Source: Verrucomicrobiota bacterium (GTDB lineage: Bacteria > Verrucomicrobiota > Verrucomicrobiia > Limisphaerales > CAIMTB01). From it: a stretch of DNA of 36,283 bases. The notes under the pieces are model-generated. The model searched no databases and was not told the origin of the DNA. It worked only from the letters and a program-made list of their open reading frames with translations. The stretch covers positions 1-36,283 of the forward strand of contig CAUJJW010000284.1 in assembly GCA_963205105.1 (NCBI GenBank), read 5' to 3'. The position numbers and the translations under genes are program-made. Position 1 is the stretch's first letter, and every line of letters starts with the position of its first letter. Shown here one piece after another: positions 35,101 through 36,283 of this stretch.

Positions 35101-35184
35101 AGAGCCGACGATCCGGCGCCAATGTCGGGCCGAGGGCGCGAGGTTGAGCCAGGGGGCGGATTGGCGGGGGGCAGGAGCGTTCAT
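32146..35184 (-). CDS. PVC-type membrane-bound dehydrogenase / c-type heme protein
   Basis: This 1012-aa protein has an N-terminal signal region (about 1-43) and a beta-propeller-like dehydrogenase domain of the Pirellula/Verrucomicrobium type (about 50-410; FTLPDGFTIEVAAGNDLAPR, RILRLEDTDGDGRFDKTSVF, NPVEVAFTSQGEPIV). An Ala-rich helical HEAT-like stretch (about 430-860) and a C-terminal cytochrome c domain follow. The heme motif is CASCH (Cys887, Cys890, His891) followed by LGGDLGPDLTSIG; the distal Met could be in SEL..GTVSTMPAGL. Members are widespread in PVC bacteria and are thought to oxidise sugars or alcohols in the periplasm; the substrate is unknown. It is convergent with the FHA gene (6-nt gap), with no clear ribosome binding site. 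Confidence 0.93.
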   Translation of the reverse strand: MNAPAPRQSAPWLNLAPSARHWRRIVGSLALASMASALNAQAAEHSLNGHQFTLPDGFTIEVAAGNDLAPRPMAGCFDDAGRLYVTDSSGSNKPPSEQLKDPQSRILRLEDTDGDGRFDKTSVFADKVMFPQGCLWHGGSVYVAGPPSIWKLTDTDGDGRADQRTEWYQGNILTGCANDVHGPYLGPEGMLYWTKGAFGRLNLKDRHGRTIQDRCAHIFRAWPDGSGLESVMSGGMDNPVEVAFTSQGEPIVISTFIDLSQPGRRDGLGHAVYGAVFGKNYDVVDEPMVRRTGELMPAMTQFGPAAACALTRYSGDGLGPAYRNNLFGTLFNLRKVTRHELKPTGSTFTTVDSDFLVSDQSDFHPTDVFQDVDGSLLVVDTGGWYKLCCPSSQLAKADVLGAIYRIRRTGAPSMPQEARKAGYSKLIAPPSWDDTAESALKREAIAAQPASLASFRAALTEHIARATSSTTSARLARIAAEGLGRLRDRASVDLLFDAVATTGSTQGVTDRFLEHSLIFALLEIGDVDATRKHLSSPHAAKRRAALLVLEQCGETSPATVAEVIPFLNESPGPLRDAGLWVARRHPEWGGPLAAHIRSRLTTADVSPAEKASWESMFDLLARQTEGQQLLAEAAMKAEFRQQTKTSALMAMAQSGTKTLPKDWRNAVLAGLQDRSQGAVAEPAPLAAALRAVRSLPFPKEGDPAVIEQLRRISSDHSLAPTVRIDALAALPGGSTINAAEFAVLLERLAPSRLPGERLAAASAVQRLKLDAPQRSSLVPILSTAGPIELPRLIASFAPGGDTALGQRFVAALKESKAIRSLRPDDLKPALASFPEEIQTAALAVITSAQTDASQDQLRLDALLLELGKLKGEVRRGQAIFNSTKAACASCHRMGYLGGDLGPDLTSIGTSRTERDLLEAVIYPSASFVRSYEPWIASTADGEEYSGVLRRDTPEEIVLATGPGAETRITRSQMSELRLGTVSTMPAGLDEQLSRQDLADLLAFLKNTKWGAN

Positions 35185-35221
35185 GGGGATCGAGGAGGAG
35201 AAGGGGATCGCGCGTTAGGAC

Positions 35222-35278
35222 GGTTGAATCCAACCCTCAATGGAGGGTCGAGGCCAAGAGCGAATGCGCCTGGGCGCA
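35222..35278 (-). terminator. Cluster of short hairpins between the glycosylphosphotransferase and heme-protein genes
   Basis: Three small inverted repeats follow one another: GGTTG/CAACC (35222-35235), ACCCTC/GAGGGT (35233-35248) and TGCGCC/GGCGCA (35265-35278). None has a T-run, so termination is possible but not certain. They lie between the stop at 35301 and the start at 35184. Confidence 0.3.
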
Positions 35279-35300
35279 GGTGGGAAGCCGTGGGGCGGCT

Positions 35301-36283
35301 CTATTTGGCGCCGCTGCCCTTGAGCACGATGGGAATGGTTTGGATCAGGATCTTGAGATCCAACCAGAGCGACCAATTGTCGATGTATTCGAGATCCAGC
35401 CGGACCCATTCCTTGAAATCGCGGACATTGCTACGGCCGCTGATCTGCCACAGGCAGGTCAGGCCAGGCTTCACACTCAGGCGGCGTCGGTGCGCGAAGT
35501 CGTCGAATCGGCGGGTTTCATCGACGGGAAGCGGGCGGGGGCCGACCAGGCTCATTTCGCCGCGGAGCACGTTGAAGAGCTGGGGAAACTCATCGAGGCT
35601 GAATTTTCGCAACCAGCGTCCGACGGCGGTGATGCGTGGATCGTTGCTGACTTTGAAGACGGGGCCGCTCATTTCATTGAACGCTGCCAGCTCCTGCTTC
35701 CGCTGTTCGGCATCGGTCACCATGGTCCGGAACTTGTACATGGTGAACGGCCGGCCGTTCAGACCGCTCCGCTGCTGTCGAAAGATCACCGGCCCGGGCG
35801 AGGTGATGCGGACAGCCAGCGCCGCCAACACCATCAGCGGCGAGGAAAGCAGGATCAGAATGATCGCGCCCAGGGTGTCCACGGCCAGCTTCCCAACCCC
35901 CTGCCAGGATTCCTCCGGCGTGGAGCGGAACACCATCATGGGGCGTCCGTAGAGGTCATCGACGGTGGTCCGCGAGATCTGGGTCTTGAAGAAATCCGCG
36001 ATCAGCCAGACCTCGACGCCTTCGAGTTCGCAGGCCTGGATGACCTTCTCCAGCTGGCCGAAGACCGTGTTACGGGCCGCGAGGATGACACCGCTGGGGG
36101 ACTGCTCGTGCAGGATGTCGACAAGGGCATCGATGGAGGTGTCGTTCACGTCGATTTCGCCGACGATGCGGATGCCGTGCCGATCACGTTCGCGGAGTTC
36201 ATCGCGGAGCACCGCGGTATCCTCAGGGGTGCCGACGAGCACGAGGCGGCGTTCGTAGTGGCCCTTTTCGAGGCCGGTTCGGA
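35301..36283 (-). CDS. Exopolysaccharide priming glycosylphosphotransferase (WbaP/WcaJ type), N-terminus outside window
   Basis: About 327 residues are visible and the frame runs off the right edge without a start. The first 110 residues form a Rossmann-like CoA-binding-type domain (RLVLVGTPEDTAVL, GIRIVGEIDVND) as in long members of the family. A membrane helix follows (LAVDTLGAIILILLSSPLMV, then LAALAVR). The catalytic domain has SPGPVIFRQQRSGLNGRPF, YKFRTMV, RWLRKFSLDEFPQLFNVLRG, MSLVGPRPLPV and KPGLTCLWQISGRS, all hallmarks of bacterial sugar transferases. The enzyme moves a sugar-phosphate onto undecaprenyl phosphate to start each repeat unit. Being part of the EPS locus but transcribed toward it, it probably heads another operon that continues to the right. 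Confidence 0.95.
   Translation of the reverse strand, partial: RTGLEKGHYERRLVLVGTPEDTAVLRDELRERDRHGIRIVGEIDVNDTSIDALVDILHEQSPSGVILAARNTVFGQLEKVIQACELEGVEVWLIADFFKTQISRTTVDDLYGRPMMVFRSTPEESWQGVGKLAVDTLGAIILILLSSPLMVLAALAVRITSPGPVIFRQQRSGLNGRPFTMYKFRTMVTDAEQRKQELAAFNEMSGPVFKVSNDPRITAVGRWLRKFSLDEFPQLFNVLRGEMSLVGPRPLPVDETRRFDDFAHRRRLSVKPGLTCLWQISGRSNVRDFKEWVRLDLEYIDNWSLWLDLKILIQTIPIVLKGSGAK

Overview
The window reads as a chromosomal segment of a GC-rich Verrucomicrobiota (PVC superphylum) bacterium, probably a heterotroph that secretes many proteins. The evidence is a Pirellula/Verrucomicrobium-type dehydrogenase plus c-type heme protein (32146-35184), a PEP-CTERM-type protein, a C-terminal 'LEAS.DL..W' module common in verrucomicrobial secreted proteins, scarce Shine-Dalgarno sites, and palindromic intergenic repeats. 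I see no rRNA, tRNA, CRISPR array, transposase or phage gene.

Left part (1-8460), minus strand. From the window edge inward there is the start of an apolipoprotein N-acyltransferase (Lnt), a MarR-type regulator, and two tandem paralogous proteins of 836 and 835 aa built of carboxypeptidase-regulatory-like beta-sandwich repeats. A secreted right-handed beta-helix protein follows. The spacers hold a modular palindromic element: two full copies (6565-6703, 8172-8309) flank the beta-helix gene and a solo arm (3860-3881) lies between the tandem paralogues. REP-like mini-hairpins are also present.

Middle part (8457-17691). This holds an aldehyde dehydrogenase-family protein lacking the usual general-base Glu, a multidomain secreted zinc metalloprotease (HELGHNLGLSH), a small secreted protein with a good terminator, and a secreted protein resembling the gingipain-like proteins of PVC bacteria. 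Next come a two-gene unit (aspartate kinase lysC, then a membrane protein with a ParB-like N-terminus) and a PrcB_C-type lipoprotein.

Centre right (17792-26328). A CHAT-protease protein with an unusual macro/M17_N-like N-terminal domain is the best candidate for an undescribed system. It is followed by a PEP-CTERM-type surface protein, a large subtilisin-like protease with a PA insert, a secreted protein of unknown family, and a membrane-anchored TlpA-type thioredoxin.

Right part (26365-36283). This is an exopolysaccharide locus: a GT4 glycosyltransferase, an outer-membrane beta-barrel, a Wzz/BY-kinase (Wzc-like), a Wza-like lipoprotein and a small FHA-like membrane protein, all on the plus strand. 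On the minus strand lies a WbaP/WcaJ-type priming glycosylphosphotransferase that runs off the window, separated from the rest by the PVC-type heme protein. Together they suggest initiation on a lipid carrier, sugar addition, kinase-controlled chain length and export through an outer-membrane channel. The PEP-CTERM protein fits the known co-occurrence of exosortase systems with EPS loci, but no exosortase lies in the window.
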